NCBI GenBank assembly: GCA_015478775.1
Contig: JADMKP010000007.1
Coordinates: 434,001-498,000, forward strand
Direction: 5' to 3'
Length of the DNA: 64,000 nucleotides
Source: Fermentimonas sp.
GTDB taxonomy: Bacteria > Bacteroidota > Bacteroidia > Bacteroidales > Dysgonomonadaceae
The notes below the pieces were generated by a model that did no database searches, was not told the origin of the DNA, and was given only the letters and a program-made list of their open reading frames with translations. Each line of letters opens with the position of its first letter. The stretch's first letter is position 1. Below are positions 44,542-53,895 of this stretch, one piece after another. The position numbers and the translations under genes are program-made.

Positions 44542-45330
44542 ATGAACTGTAGAGAATCTAAATTAGAAGCATTTGGTAGATTACTTGATGTAATGGACGA
44601 ATTGCGCGAGAAGTGTCCTTGGGATAAGAAACAGACTAATGAGAGTTTAAGGGCAAATACAATTGAGGAGACATATGAGCTGACTGAAGCTATTTTAAAT
44701 AATGATAATGAGGAGATTAAAAAGGAGTTGGGAGACCTGCTACTGCATATAGTATTCTACTCTAAAATTAGTGAGGAAAAAGAGGCTTTTGATATAGCAG
44801 ATGTTTGCAATGCAATCTGCGATAAACTAATTTTCCGTCACCCTCATGTATTTGGTGATTTAGAGATTAAAACTGCTGGTCAGGTTGAACATTCTTGGGA
44901 ACAAATTAAACTTAAGGAGAAGGGTGGCAATAAAACTGTTTTAGAAGGAGTTCCTGCATCACTTCCATCACTTGTAAAATCTTACCGCATACAAGATAAA
45001 GCACGTAATTCGGGATTCGATTGGAATCAGCGACACGATGTTTGGGCAAAAGTTAAAGAAGAGCTGGCAGAGCTGGAGGTTGAAATTGAAAAGCTAGATG
45101 CAGATAAAACAGAATCGGAGTTTGGAGATCTTCTTTTTAGTATAATTAATGCTGCAAGGCTATATAAAGTAAATCCTGACAATGCACTGGAACGTACAAA
45201 TAAGAAATTCATTTACCGCTTCAACTATATGGAGCAGAAAGTAAGGGAAGAGGGCAAACAGTTAAATCAACTCTCTCTTGAGGAGATGGAGTTAATTTGG
45301 CAGGAAGCAAAAGACAGGGAAATAAAATAA
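44542..45330 (+). CDS. mazG: Nucleoside triphosphate pyrophosphohydrolase MazG
   Basis: A 262-residue all-alpha NTP pyrophosphatase with two MazG domains. The first begins at LREKCPWDKKQTNESLRANT and carries IEETYEL and KKELGDLLLHIVFYSKI with the acidic metal ligands; the second carries KEELAELEVEIE and EFGDLLFSIINAARL. It cleans up aberrant nucleotides. It lies ~80 bases after dsbD and is convergent with the next gene. Confidence 0.94.
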   Translation: MNCRESKLEAFGRLLDVMDELREKCPWDKKQTNESLRANTIEETYELTEAILNNDNEEIKKELGDLLLHIVFYSKISEEKEAFDIADVCNAICDKLIFRHPHVFGDLEIKTAGQVEHSWEQIKLKEKGGNKTVLEGVPASLPSLVKSYRIQDKARNSGFDWNQRHDVWAKVKEELAELEVEIEKLDADKTESEFGDLLFSIINAARLYKVNPDNALERTNKKFIYRFNYMEQKVREEGKQLNQLSLEEMELIWQEAKDREIK

Positions 45331-45331
45331 T

Positions 45332-45895
45332 TTACTTCCCTATTCTCCATCTCTCTAAGATGCTCCTTTTTTTGGGGAAGATGCCATTCTTTTTTGTACG
45401 CACATCTTCAATAACATAGAAACTATTATTATCAAATTCATTGATGGCGGTTTCCAAAACTTTCATTTTTTTACGATCTACTACAGTTTCTATGATGTCA
45501 ACTTCATTTGTAGATCCTTCTCCGTGAGTCATAGTTGCTCCAATATTTAATTTATTGAGAGCTTTGATTAATTCTTTACCATTCTTCTGTGTATATATTC
45601 GGCATAATACAATACCATATGCAATCCTGTTTTCAAGAGTTAATCCTATATAATTACCTGCAGCATAACCTGCAGCATAAGAAAGGTATGCTACCATATC
45701 ATTAGCCCGAGCTAAAATTTGGGATATTACAACCACCCAAATAAACACTTCAACAAATCCAATTAATGGAGCTTTATTCTTCTGTCCCTTTGAAACAAAA
45801 ATAATGCGAAGCGTACCAAGTGCTACGTCTATAATTCTACCAAAGAAAATAACTACTGGTAAAAGCCACGGGTAAATATCTAAAAAATCAAACAT
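45332..45895 (-). CDS. DUF2179 / UPF0316 membrane protein
   Basis: A 187-residue protein with three hydrophobic helices in residues ~8-100 (LPVVIFFGRIIDVALGTLRI, FVEVFIWVVVISQIL, YAAGYAAGNYIGL) followed by a cytoplasmic DUF2179 domain (ALNKLNIGATMTHGEGSTNEVDIIETVV). This matches the UPF0316/YebE family, of unknown function. Confidence 0.87.
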   Translation of the reverse strand: MFDFLDIYPWLLPVVIFFGRIIDVALGTLRIIFVSKGQKNKAPLIGFVEVFIWVVVISQILARANDMVAYLSYAAGYAAGNYIGLTLENRIAYGIVLCRIYTQKNGKELIKALNKLNIGATMTHGEGSTNEVDIIETVVDRKKMKVLETAINEFDNNSFYVIEDVRTKKNGIFPKKRSILERWRIGK

Positions 45896-45929
45896 AAATA
45901 ATTTAATTTATAATTAGGTGCGTCAAAAA

Positions 45930-45991
45930 AGAGATTCGTGAACAGTTCTATTTATAAATAGGTTTGTGAATATAGAGATTCGTGAATAGTT
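45930..45991. repeat. Two-copy direct repeat AGAGATTCGTGAA(C/T)AGTT
   Basis: The 18-base sequence AGAGATTCGTGAACAGTT (45930-45947) recurs with one change at 45974-45991, 44 bases apart. A weaker copy of its middle (GTTTGTGAATA) lies between. It sits in the 132-base gap between the DUF2179 and threonine aldolase genes. Purpose unknown. Confidence 0.7.
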
Positions 45992-46027
45992 TAAGTAAAT
46001 ATGCCGAGGAAAAATAATCATAGCATC

Positions 46028-47059
46028 TTAATAACCCGAAGTAACTTGTTCTACGTAATTAGTAAAACTATATATATCATCATCTGTTGTATCCCAAGAA
46101 CAGACTAACCGCATTTCGTTAATACTAACATCCCAGTCATAAAAGAAATATCTTTCTCTTAGCTTGTCGGTAATATCTTTGGGTAGAATAAAAAAGAGAG
46201 CATTGGATTCCACTTTTTGAGTAATCTTTATTCCTTTCATCTCTTTCATTATGGATAATAGCTTTTGAGCTGCTTTATTGGATTTATTTGCATTGTCCAG
46301 CCAAATATTTTCTTCGAGATAGGGGATAAATTGCGCTGATATATACCTCATCTTGGAGTAAAGCTGAGTTTCTTGCTTTCTAAAATATCTCATATTTTCC
46401 GCCAATTCTTTTCGAAGTGGAATAATAACTTCTCCAAACATCAAACCATTCTTTGTACCTCCCAATGTGAAAATATCTACACCACAGTCAACCGTCATTT
46501 CCTTAAGTCCTATTCCTAAAAATGCACATGCATTTGTAATTCTGGTTCCATCTACAAAAAGATACATATCATGCTGATGTGCCAAGTCGGCAAGTGTCCT
46601 TACTTCATCCGGAGTGTAAGCAGTGCCTAACTCTGTTGTTTGTGAAATTGCAATTACTTTAGGTTGAGAATGATGCTCAAAACCAAACCCGTGTAAGTAG
46701 GGCTTGACTAGCTCAGGAGTAAGTTTTCCATCTGGTGTATCTATTTCCTTAATAGAGCACCCGGTAGCTTTTACAGGAGCTCCACACTCATCAACTGCAA
46801 TATGTGCAGTTGCAGCACATAATATAGAATGGAATGGTTTAGTGCAGGCTTGTAGCGCTACAACGTTTGCTCCTGTACCATTAAATACAAAAAGCGGATT
46901 GATATCGGGAGACTTCATTTTAGCCCTAATAATATCTACCGCTTTATCTGTCCATTTATCATCACCGTATGCAATAGTATGATTACTATTTGCTTCTATA
47001 AGAGCCTGCATAATTCTTGGATGCACTCCCGAGTTATTATCACTGCCAAAACTGCGCAT
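46028..47059 (-). CDS. ltaE: Low-specificity L-threonine aldolase
   Basis: A 343-residue fold-type I pyridoxal-phosphate enzyme that cleaves threonine to glycine and acetaldehyde. FGSDNNSGVHPRIMQAL is the family start, LFVDGTRITNAC holds the cofactor aspartate region, and the cofactor lysine is in TLGGTKNGLM (~residue 207). It has its own promoter 24 bases upstream. Confidence 0.9.
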   Translation of the reverse strand: MRSFGSDNNSGVHPRIMQALIEANSNHTIAYGDDKWTDKAVDIIRAKMKSPDINPLFVFNGTGANVVALQACTKPFHSILCAATAHIAVDECGAPVKATGCSIKEIDTPDGKLTPELVKPYLHGFGFEHHSQPKVIAISQTTELGTAYTPDEVRTLADLAHQHDMYLFVDGTRITNACAFLGIGLKEMTVDCGVDIFTLGGTKNGLMFGEVIIPLRKELAENMRYFRKQETQLYSKMRYISAQFIPYLEENIWLDNANKSNKAAQKLLSIMKEMKGIKITQKVESNALFFILPKDITDKLRERYFFYDWDVSINEMRLVCSWDTTDDDIYSFTNYVEQVTSGY

Positions 47060-47082
47060 AAAATCAGATAAATTTGTTTGTA

Positions 47083-47090
47083 CAAAGATA
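47083..47090 (-). promoter_or_regulatory. Candidate -7 promoter element for ltaE
   Basis: The minus strand reads TATCTTTG, an exact match, 24 bases before the start codon. Confidence 0.6.
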
Positions 47091-47153
47091 CTCCATTTAA
47101 GGACATCTTCTCGGAACCTTTCAACAATAAATTAGATGAATTAAGAAACGGTC

Positions 47154-50100
47154 TTACTCTAAATTTGCAAGTAGAAATTTCTTAATATCATCTGTATCTA
47201 CTCCTTTTCTCTGAGCATAATCCTCTACTTGCTCTTCATCAATCTCTCCTATTCCAAAATACTTGGAGTCGGAATTAGCAAAAAAGAGACCACTTACTGC
47301 TGCATTTGGATACATTACTCCATTTTCGGTAAGAGTTATTCCAATCTCTTCTGATGAAAGCATACCGTGCAATGTAAAGTTAGTTGTTTGGTCGGGGATA
47401 GATGGGTAACCAACAGCAGGGCGGATGCCTCTAAATCTAACGGCTAGCATATCTTTAATAGAGATATCTTCGTCTGATGCGTATCCCCAATCTATACGAC
47501 GGACTTTAGCATGCAACCATTCAGTTGCTGCTTCTGCCAATCTATCTAACAATGATTTCATTAAAAGGCCATTATACTCATCACCATCTTCACTGTACTT
47601 ATCCATCAATTCTTCTGCGCCTACTCCCGCGGTAACGGAAAATGCTCCGATGTAGTCTTTTCTTCCTGATGATTTGGGTGCAATAAAATCGCTTAAACAG
47701 TAATATTCATTTTTCTTTGATTTTTTCTGCTGGCGAAGGAATGGGAATTCTACTATATCAATTTGACCTGAATTATTTTCATTCTTGACATAAACAGTGT
47801 CGTCTTCACTATATGCTTCATAAATACCGTATACTGCTCTAATGTAGTCTATATCATCTTCTACAAAGCTATTTAACATAGCTACTGCATCATCATAGAG
47901 TTTAGCTGCCTCTACTGCCCTATCCCTGTCATCTTCACGGAATCCATTAATCCATTCAGAGCGTTCAATATCATTTGTACCTATTTCCGTTATTGTATGA
48001 AATCTTGCTGAAAGGTTCCATGCAGGAAATAAGAATTTCCAATCGAGATATGGCAGTATTTCCGATACATTTATCTTATCTAAAACAAATCTACCCAATT
48101 TGTTAGGTTTTGCGGTCTTTATCGAATCCCAGTTGATTTTATATGAATTCTCTCTGGCTTCTTTAATAGAAACCAGTTCTGTAACTTTTTGAGAATAATT
48201 TTGACGTAGTCTTTCGTTCTCCTCTTTTAAATTATTTATAAATTCATCTCTATTCTCATGGCTCATCAAATTAGAGAGGGCTGATGGTGCCATAGATGCA
48301 TCTTTCACATAAACAACAGGTCCACCATTATATTTAGGTTCTATCTTAAGAGCAGTGTGGAGCTTTGAAGTAGTAGCACCTCCAATTAATAACGGTATAG
48401 TTAACCCAACTTTATCCATCATCTCTGCTACCACTGCCATTTCGCCAAGTGAGGGAGTTATCAATCCACTCAATCCAACAATGTCTGGCTTCTCCTTAAA
48501 TACTGTTTCAATAATCTTCTCGGGAGGAACCATAACACCCAGATCTATAATATCATAATTATTGCAGGATAAAACTATAGAAACTATATTTTTACCAATA
48601 TCATGAACATCCCCTTTTACTGTTGCAAGCAATATTTTACCTGCTTTCATAGACCCACCCTCAGATGTTTTCTCTGCCTCCAGAGTAGGTTGTAGAACAG
48701 CAACTGCCTTCTTCATTGCACGGGCGGCCTTTACCACTTGTGGGAGGAACATCTTTCCCGAACCAAACAAGTCTCCGACTCTATTCATACCAGCCATCAA
48801 TGGCTTATCTATAATATCCACTGCACGTGGATATACCTTAAGAGCTTCTGCCAGATCCTGCTCCATATAATCACCTATACCTTTTACTAGGGCGTGGCTC
48901 AATCGATCTTCAAGTGAAAAGTTTCTCCATTCTTCTGCTTTGACCTGTTCGGCTTCTGGAGTCTTTTCATTTTTTATTTTTTCGGCAAAAGCCATTAGCC
49001 TTTCCGTTGCATCGTCGCGTCTATTGAAAACAACATCTTCTACTAATTCCTTTTCATCTAAGGGAATATCCTCATATATAACCGATTGTGCAGGATTAAC
49101 AATACCCATATCTAATCCTGCTTTAATAGAATGATATAAAAACGATGAATGCATCAATTCCCTTACATACTCGTTTCCTCTAAAAGAGAATGATAGATTA
49201 CTTACTCCTCCGTTAACCTTAGCATGAGGAAGGTTTTCTTTAATCCAGCTAACTGCTTGAATGAAATCTACTCCATAATTTTTATGCTCATCCATGCCAG
49301 TAGCAATTGCAAGTATATTAGGATCAAAAATTATGTCTTTAGGGTTGAATCCATTTTCTATAAGAAGATTATAAGCACGTTCGCACACTTCTATACGACG
49401 CTCAAATGTATCGGCCTGACCGGTTTCATCAAACGCCATCACCACCACAGCAGCGCCATAATTTTGTGTAAGTTTGGCATGATGAAGAAACTCTTCTTCT
49501 CCATTTTTTAAAGAAATAGAATTTACAATGGACTTGCCCTGCACACATTTCAAACCAGCTTCAATAACCTCCCAATCGGAAGAGTCTATCATAATTGGAA
49601 CTCGTGAAACATCCGGATCAGATGCTAAAATATTCAGGAAATTAGTCATTTCTTGAGCACCGTCAAGAAGTCCTTCGTCCATATTAATATCAAGCACCTG
49701 AGCACCATCCTCCACTTGTTTACGTGCAATAGAAAGTGCCTCTTCATATTTCTTTTCCTGAATAAGACGCAAAAATCGTCGCGAACCAGCAACATTACAC
49801 CTCTCCCCAGTATTAAGGAAATTAATCTGTGGAGATACCTCCAAGCTTTCTAAGCCTGACAACTGCATATACTTAGGCTCTTCAGACTTTTTATGAGGTA
49901 CAGAATCTTTTACAAGTTCTACATATTTTGCAATATGCTCTGGAGTTGTGCCGCAACATCCTCCAATGATATTTACAAGGCTTTCATCAATAAATTCTTT
50001 AATTTGCTCGGCCATCTTTTCGGGAGTCTCATCATATTCGCCCAACTGATTAGGTAAACCTGCATTAGGATATGTTGAAATATAAAATGGAGCTATCTTA

Positions 50101-50870
50101 CCCAACTCTTTTACATATGGTTTAAGATCTGCAGCACCAAGTGAACAATTGAGTCCTATAGCCAATGGATTGCAATGACTCACAGATGCTACAAAAGCAG
50201 CTAATGTTTGTCCCGAAAGAGTTCTACCGGCTCTATCTGAAAGGGTAACAGAAAGTATGATTGGAATTCTTTTACCAGTCTCAGCTGCCACCTCTTCTGC
50301 TGCTAGTATCGCTGCCTTTGAATTAAGTGTATCAAAGATGGTTTCTATAAGTAGTATATCTACACCACCCTCTACAAGTGCAAGAATTTGCTCCTTATAC
50401 GCTATTTTGAAATCATCAAAATTTGCAGCCCTAAACATTGGCTCTTCAACCTTAGGACTCATTGAAGCCGTTTTATTGGTAGGACCAATTGAGCCAGCTA
50501 CAAACCTAGGTTTATCTGGTGTCTTAGCATTATACTCATCTGCAGCCTCACGAGCAATTTTAGCTGCAGCAAGATTTATCTCCCTGGCTAAATGGCTCAT
50601 TTTATAATCCTGCATCGAAATGGATGTAGAATTAAAAGTGTTTGTCTCAATAATATCAGAACCAGCTTCGAGGTACTCTTTATGAATCTCACTAATTATA
50701 TCTGGTTTGGTCAACGATAATAAATCATTATTTCCTTTCAAGAGTACATCAAAGTCCTTGAATCTCTCACCTCTAAAATCCTCTTCTGCAAGATTATATC
50801 GCTGTATCATTGTTCCCATCGCACCATCTAAAATGAGGACACGATTGGATAATATTTTTTCCAAATTCAT
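47154..50870 (-). CDS. metH: Cobalamin-dependent methionine synthase
   Basis: A 1238-residue four-module enzyme. The homocysteine domain has its zinc cysteines in GLNCSLG (~residue 245) and IIGGCCGTTPEH (~residue 310). The methyltetrahydrofolate-binding domain starts at FLNTGERCNVAGSRRF. The cobalamin domain has the DxHxxG motif in GDVHDIGKNIV (~residue 755). The C-terminal activation domain has RPAVGYPSIPDQT. It methylates homocysteine to methionine and is complete. A hairpin, but no cobalamin riboswitch that I can recognise, lies in its leader. Confidence 0.97.
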   Translation of the reverse strand: MNLEKILSNRVLILDGAMGTMIQRYNLAEEDFRGERFKDFDVLLKGNNDLLSLTKPDIISEIHKEYLEAGSDIIETNTFNSTSISMQDYKMSHLAREINLAAAKIAREAADEYNAKTPDKPRFVAGSIGPTNKTASMSPKVEEPMFRAANFDDFKIAYKEQILALVEGGVDILLIETIFDTLNSKAAILAAEEVAAETGKRIPIILSVTLSDRAGRTLSGQTLAAFVASVSHCNPLAIGLNCSLGAADLKPYVKELGKIAPFYISTYPNAGLPNQLGEYDETPEKMAEQIKEFIDESLVNIIGGCCGTTPEHIAKYVELVKDSVPHKKSEEPKYMQLSGLESLEVSPQINFLNTGERCNVAGSRRFLRLIQEKKYEEALSIARKQVEDGAQVLDINMDEGLLDGAQEMTNFLNILASDPDVSRVPIMIDSSDWEVIEAGLKCVQGKSIVNSISLKNGEEEFLHHAKLTQNYGAAVVVMAFDETGQADTFERRIEVCERAYNLLIENGFNPKDIIFDPNILAIATGMDEHKNYGVDFIQAVSWIKENLPHAKVNGGVSNLSFSFRGNEYVRELMHSSFLYHSIKAGLDMGIVNPAQSVIYEDIPLDEKELVEDVVFNRRDDATERLMAFAEKIKNEKTPEAEQVKAEEWRNFSLEDRLSHALVKGIGDYMEQDLAEALKVYPRAVDIIDKPLMAGMNRVGDLFGSGKMFLPQVVKAARAMKKAVAVLQPTLEAEKTSEGGSMKAGKILLATVKGDVHDIGKNIVSIVLSCNNYDIIDLGVMVPPEKIIETVFKEKPDIVGLSGLITPSLGEMAVVAEMMDKVGLTIPLLIGGATTSKLHTALKIEPKYNGGPVVYVKDASMAPSALSNLMSHENRDEFINNLKEENERLRQNYSQKVTELVSIKEARENSYKINWDSIKTAKPNKLGRFVLDKINVSEILPYLDWKFLFPAWNLSARFHTITEIGTNDIERSEWINGFREDDRDRAVEAAKLYDDAVAMLNSFVEDDIDYIRAVYGIYEAYSEDDTVYVKNENNSGQIDIVEFPFLRQQKKSKKNEYYCLSDFIAPKSSGRKDYIGAFSVTAGVGAEELMDKYSEDGDEYNGLLMKSLLDRLAEAATEWLHAKVRRIDWGYASDEDISIKDMLAVRFRGIRPAVGYPSIPDQTTNFTLHGMLSSEEIGITLTENGVMYPNAAVSGLFFANSDSKYFGIGEIDEEQVEDYAQRKGVDTDDIKKFLLANLE

Positions 50871-50908
50871 TACTACTTATTTTTATTTATCATCTAAAAA
50901 AACCACAC

Positions 50909-50928
50909 TATCTCTTAAACAAGAGATA
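50909..50928 (-). promoter_or_regulatory. Perfect hairpin in the metH leader
   Basis: TATCTCTT (50909-50916) and AAGAGATA (50921-50928) form an eight-base stem with a four-base loop, about 40 bases upstream of the metH start on the minus strand. No thymine run follows on that strand. Role unknown. Confidence 0.4.
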
Positions 50929-50988
50929 TTAATATTTAATTAGTAAATCGAAATAATCATAGTTGATTGATTACACTAATTACAATCC

Positions 50989-50996
50989 CAAAATTA
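50989..50996 (-). promoter_or_regulatory. Candidate -7 promoter element for metH
   Basis: The minus strand reads TAATTTTG, an exact match, implying a leader of about 110 bases that contains the hairpin. Confidence 0.45.
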
Positions 50997-51021
50997 ACCA
51001 ATTTAATTAAATCACATTATT

Positions 51022-51957
51022 CTAAAGAGAAAACCTTAATTTACCATTTTGCAAATTAAGTATTAACCTCCTTATCCAAACAACAATCCATGCTAAAGTT
51101 AGTCTCACTCCTAATATCCACCATATGGATACACCCAATGCAACAAAAAGCAAATTATCCTCTATAACCGAATGAGATAGGGCAAGATGGTGATTAAGCA
51201 AATTAGCCTCTGTGCGCGAGACTTGACCGTCCTTCATTTGATCCATCATTAATGCACCACCATAAGCCAATCCAACTATATAACCAATAAGTAAGAGGAA
51301 TCCTGTATTTTCGGGAAGTCCAAAAATCTTTAAAAAAGGGTTTAGTCCCCTACTAAGCTTTTCAATAAAATTATAGTGATTTAATATATTGTATAGCAAG
51401 TTAAGCGAAAAAACAATTGCTGCAATTAAAAGTGCAATATTAATAGAGGTCTTCAACCAAATTATCAGAAGTTCACCTATTGAATTAATTGCAACTACAT
51501 CTGTTTGAGTAAAAAGAGGCATTCCCATTTCCTTTGGAAGTAGCAGGTTCAGTATAAGCGCAGAAATAACACCCATTACAATACGTAACACTGACATTCC
51601 TTGAAAAGTTGCACCTGTTCTTCCCTGAATAGCACTTTCCACCGGTAGATTATGTGAGATCTGACACATAAGCGCCAATATTGTAAGCTCCCTTAACGTT
51701 ATACTCATTGAAGTAATTATAGCCAAAGGAGCGTAAAGTGGGAGGAAGATTGAAGTTAAAAAAACAATTGCTGTACTGCCAGGGAGTCCCAAATACACAA
51801 AAAGAGGATCGAGATAAGCAGCCATATATTCTAGAACACCAAAATAGCCAAGTAATCTTACCAAAAGCGATATAGGTAAAATCATCTTCAACAACCACAA
51901 TGAAGTAGTACCAGACTTCTTCAACGCTGGAATAAGTATATTTTTGCTAAATTGCAT
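51022..51957 (-). CDS. Nucleoside recognition / gate-domain membrane protein
   Basis: A 311-residue membrane protein with about eight hydrophobic helices. It resembles the gate-domain family (SpmA/SpmB and nucleoside-recognition proteins): TSLWLLKMILPISLLVRLLG, DPLFVYLGLPGSTAIVFLTSIF, and in the second half PFLKIFGLPENTGFLLLIGYIVGLAYGG. The two halves look like a repeat. Substrate is unknown; sporulation is not implied in this phylum. Confidence 0.8.
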   Translation of the reverse strand: MQFSKNILIPALKKSGTTSLWLLKMILPISLLVRLLGYFGVLEYMAAYLDPLFVYLGLPGSTAIVFLTSIFLPLYAPLAIITSMSITLRELTILALMCQISHNLPVESAIQGRTGATFQGMSVLRIVMGVISALILNLLLPKEMGMPLFTQTDVVAINSIGELLIIWLKTSINIALLIAAIVFSLNLLYNILNHYNFIEKLSRGLNPFLKIFGLPENTGFLLLIGYIVGLAYGGALMMDQMKDGQVSRTEANLLNHHLALSHSVIEDNLLFVALGVSIWWILGVRLTLAWIVVWIRRLILNLQNGKLRFSL

Positions 51958-52011
51958 CTTACGTAAGAATCAATTAATTGATAACACTAAAACTAATAAA
52001 AAGAACAAATT

Positions 52012-52464
52012 CTATTTCTTAAACATTCTATCCATAGAACGTTTATCTTCTTTCTCTCTTAAAGATTGACGTTTATCGTACTGTTTCTTTCCTCGAGCCA
52101 CAGCAATAACCATTTTTGCCAACCCTTTTTCATTAATAAACATTCTAACAGGGATTATAGTATAACCTGTTTCTTTAGTCAACCGCCTAATTTTTTTCAA
52201 TTCAATTTTATTAAGCAGCAATTTTCGGTCCCTACGTGAGTCGGGGTTATTATAACTTCCATAGAAATATGGAGCAATATGCATATTACGAACCCACAAA
52301 CCTTTACCCTCAAAAGCACAATATGTATCAACAAGACTAGCTTTGCCCAGGCGGATTGACTTAATCTCTGTACCTGTTAACATAATTCCTGAAGTAAAAG
52401 TTTCTACCAATTCATAATCGAATGTGGCGCGCTTATTTTTTATGTTGATATGAGACTGTTTCAT
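52012..52464 (-). CDS. smpB: SsrA-binding protein SmpB
   Basis: A 150-residue tmRNA partner for rescuing stalled ribosomes. [35 protein letters not shown] and the lysine-rich tail ([22 protein letters not shown]) are typical. Its start overlaps the stop of the upstream gene in TAATG, so the two are coupled. Confidence 0.96.
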   Translation of the reverse strand: MKQSHINIKNKRATFDYELVETFTSGIMLTGTEIKSIRLGKASLVDTYCAFEGKGLWVRNMHIAPYFYGSYNNPDSRRDRKLLLNKIELKKIRRLTKETGYTIIPVRMFINEKGLAKMVIAVARGKKQYDKRQSLREKEDKRSMDRMFKK

Positions 52465-53015
52465 TACTTAATTAAAATAGAAAAAAGCAGACTTAAAGCA
52501 GCGGGTGTAAATAAAACAACTGCAGATGATATAAGTGTGAAATTCAGATGGTTTTCCTTATCCACTTTGAGATAATACTGAGCACCGATATATAAAAGAT
52601 GAACAGTGTATAACGCAAGCAGCCAAAGTATAATAAAATTGGGGAAAAATGGAATTATTAAATATAAAAGATAAATAACCACTGAAGAAAATCCCACAAA
52701 CTTCTTGAACATAGGCATATTCTTCTTTAGACTGAATTTCTCTGCCATCTCGTTTAAAACATAAGAAGCAATGAAATAACTACCATAGACTGCAACCACT
52801 CCTATTATTGCTTGCTTTAAAGCGCTTTCTACACTCCCATTGGCAGAAAACAAAAGCCCACCAATAAAAGATGTAAGTGCAATAAGTCCAAACATAGGAT
52901 GCAGATAGCGATTAATGAACTCACCTTGAGACCTTTTTTCGCGATAAATATCCTTCCATGCTTTGGGTGTAGCCACAAGTAGTTGTGTAATAATTCCTAC
53001 AATTTCTCTCCACAT
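52464..53015 (-). CDS. Yip1-like membrane protein
   Basis: A 183-residue protein with five hydrophobic helices between residues ~40 and 183 and a short N-terminal part with [12 protein letters not shown]. This matches the Yip1 family of small membrane proteins, of unknown role in bacteria. It is translationally coupled to smpB. Confidence 0.78.
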   Translation of the reverse strand: MWREIVGIITQLLVATPKAWKDIYREKRSQGEFINRYLHPMFGLIALTSFIGGLLFSANGSVESALKQAIIGVVAVYGSYFIASYVLNEMAEKFSLKKNMPMFKKFVGFSSVVIYLLYLIIPFFPNFIILWLLALYTVHLLYIGAQYYLKVDKENHLNFTLISSAVVLFTPAALSLLFSILIK

Positions 53016-53080
53016 TATTATTTGATTTTCGAGTACAAAGTTAGTTAATTCCGCTTAATATTGAGAATAAGCTACATATA

Positions 53081-53117
53081 AAAAAAAGCTGCAACACCTT
53101 TTGAAGATGCTGCAGCT
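53081..53117 (-). terminator. Terminator of the sigma factor operon
   Basis: On the minus strand AGCTGCA (53117-53111) pairs with TGCAGCT (53093-53087), with further inner pairing, followed by seven thymines (53087-53081). It closes the sigma/anti-sigma/lipoprotein operon. Confidence 0.85.
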
Positions 53118-53138
53118 AAATTAATTGTTTAAAATTTA

Positions 53139-53876
53139 TCAATTCTCTTTTATATTCATTATGTATTCTTTCGACTCGATAGGCTCAGTCCTATCTTTCA
53201 GATGAAAAACAAATTTTATATTCAATTTTTCAATATTAGTATTCGAATACTCATTTCTTAATGCAGACATATTAAGTGCTATAAAATCTGTCTTTTTTTC
53301 AACTGTTGTTCCAGTAGCTGTTCCACTATGAGTAAGATGCACGTCGATAAAAACGTTTGAACTAGTCTGATTATCTGGAGTTCTCTTAAAGAACTGAACA
53401 GAAGCAGTCTGTCCTTTTGGTACTTCATAAACGTATTGGAAAACCCAATTATCATCCATAAAATCTGCTGTGCTTGCAAATAAGGGATCTGCAAAGTCTG
53501 AGAAGCTCAATGGTTCTTCTACTTCTGGTATCTCAATCATTCTTAAAGATGTATGATTAACATCTACTACCTCACCAGTTAGATTAACATAATCAGCTTG
53601 AAACATCTGACCCGATAGAGTTATTGGTTTCGTACCATTTTCCTCATCCCAACTATAGCTCATAATATTTACTCTATTGGGATTCATCAACATCATCTCA
53701 TTAGAAATAATAACTCGTGCCATGGGTGATATTGTTTTTCCATAGACTGTACCCATATCATCTGTGTCAATATAAACAAAAGTAGTATCAGAATAGTTAC
53801 TACTTACTTCTCCTAAACAAGATGTCATAAAGAGAAGAGCTCCTATAATTGCTGAAAATAAAATCGATTTCTTCAT
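53139..53876 (-). CDS. NigD-like lipoprotein
   Basis: A 245-residue lipoprotein: a signal of ~19 residues ends in ALLFMTSCLGEV, with the lipid-modified cysteine at ~20. The rest is predicted to be mainly beta strands, with no enzyme motif. Its size and pattern recall NigD-like lipoproteins of Bacteroidetes, but I am not sure. It is the third gene of the operon with the ECF sigma factor and is probably under its control or part of its signalling. Confidence 0.62.
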   Translation of the reverse strand: MKKSILFSAIIGALLFMTSCLGEVSSNYSDTTFVYIDTDDMGTVYGKTISPMARVIISNEMMLMNPNRVNIMSYSWDEENGTKPITLSGQMFQADYVNLTGEVVDVNHTSLRMIEIPEVEEPLSFSDFADPLFASTADFMDDNWVFQYVYEVPKGQTASVQFFKRTPDNQTSSNVFIDVHLTHSGTATGTTVEKKTDFIALNMSALRNEYSNTNIEKLNIKFVFHLKDRTEPIESKEYIMNIKEN

Positions 53877-53895
53877 AAATTAATTTATTTTATTG

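Noticed and set aside
50871..51021. Cobalamin or SAM riboswitch before metH
   Set aside because: The gap is only 151 bases and I see none of the conserved boxes; only a plain hairpin.
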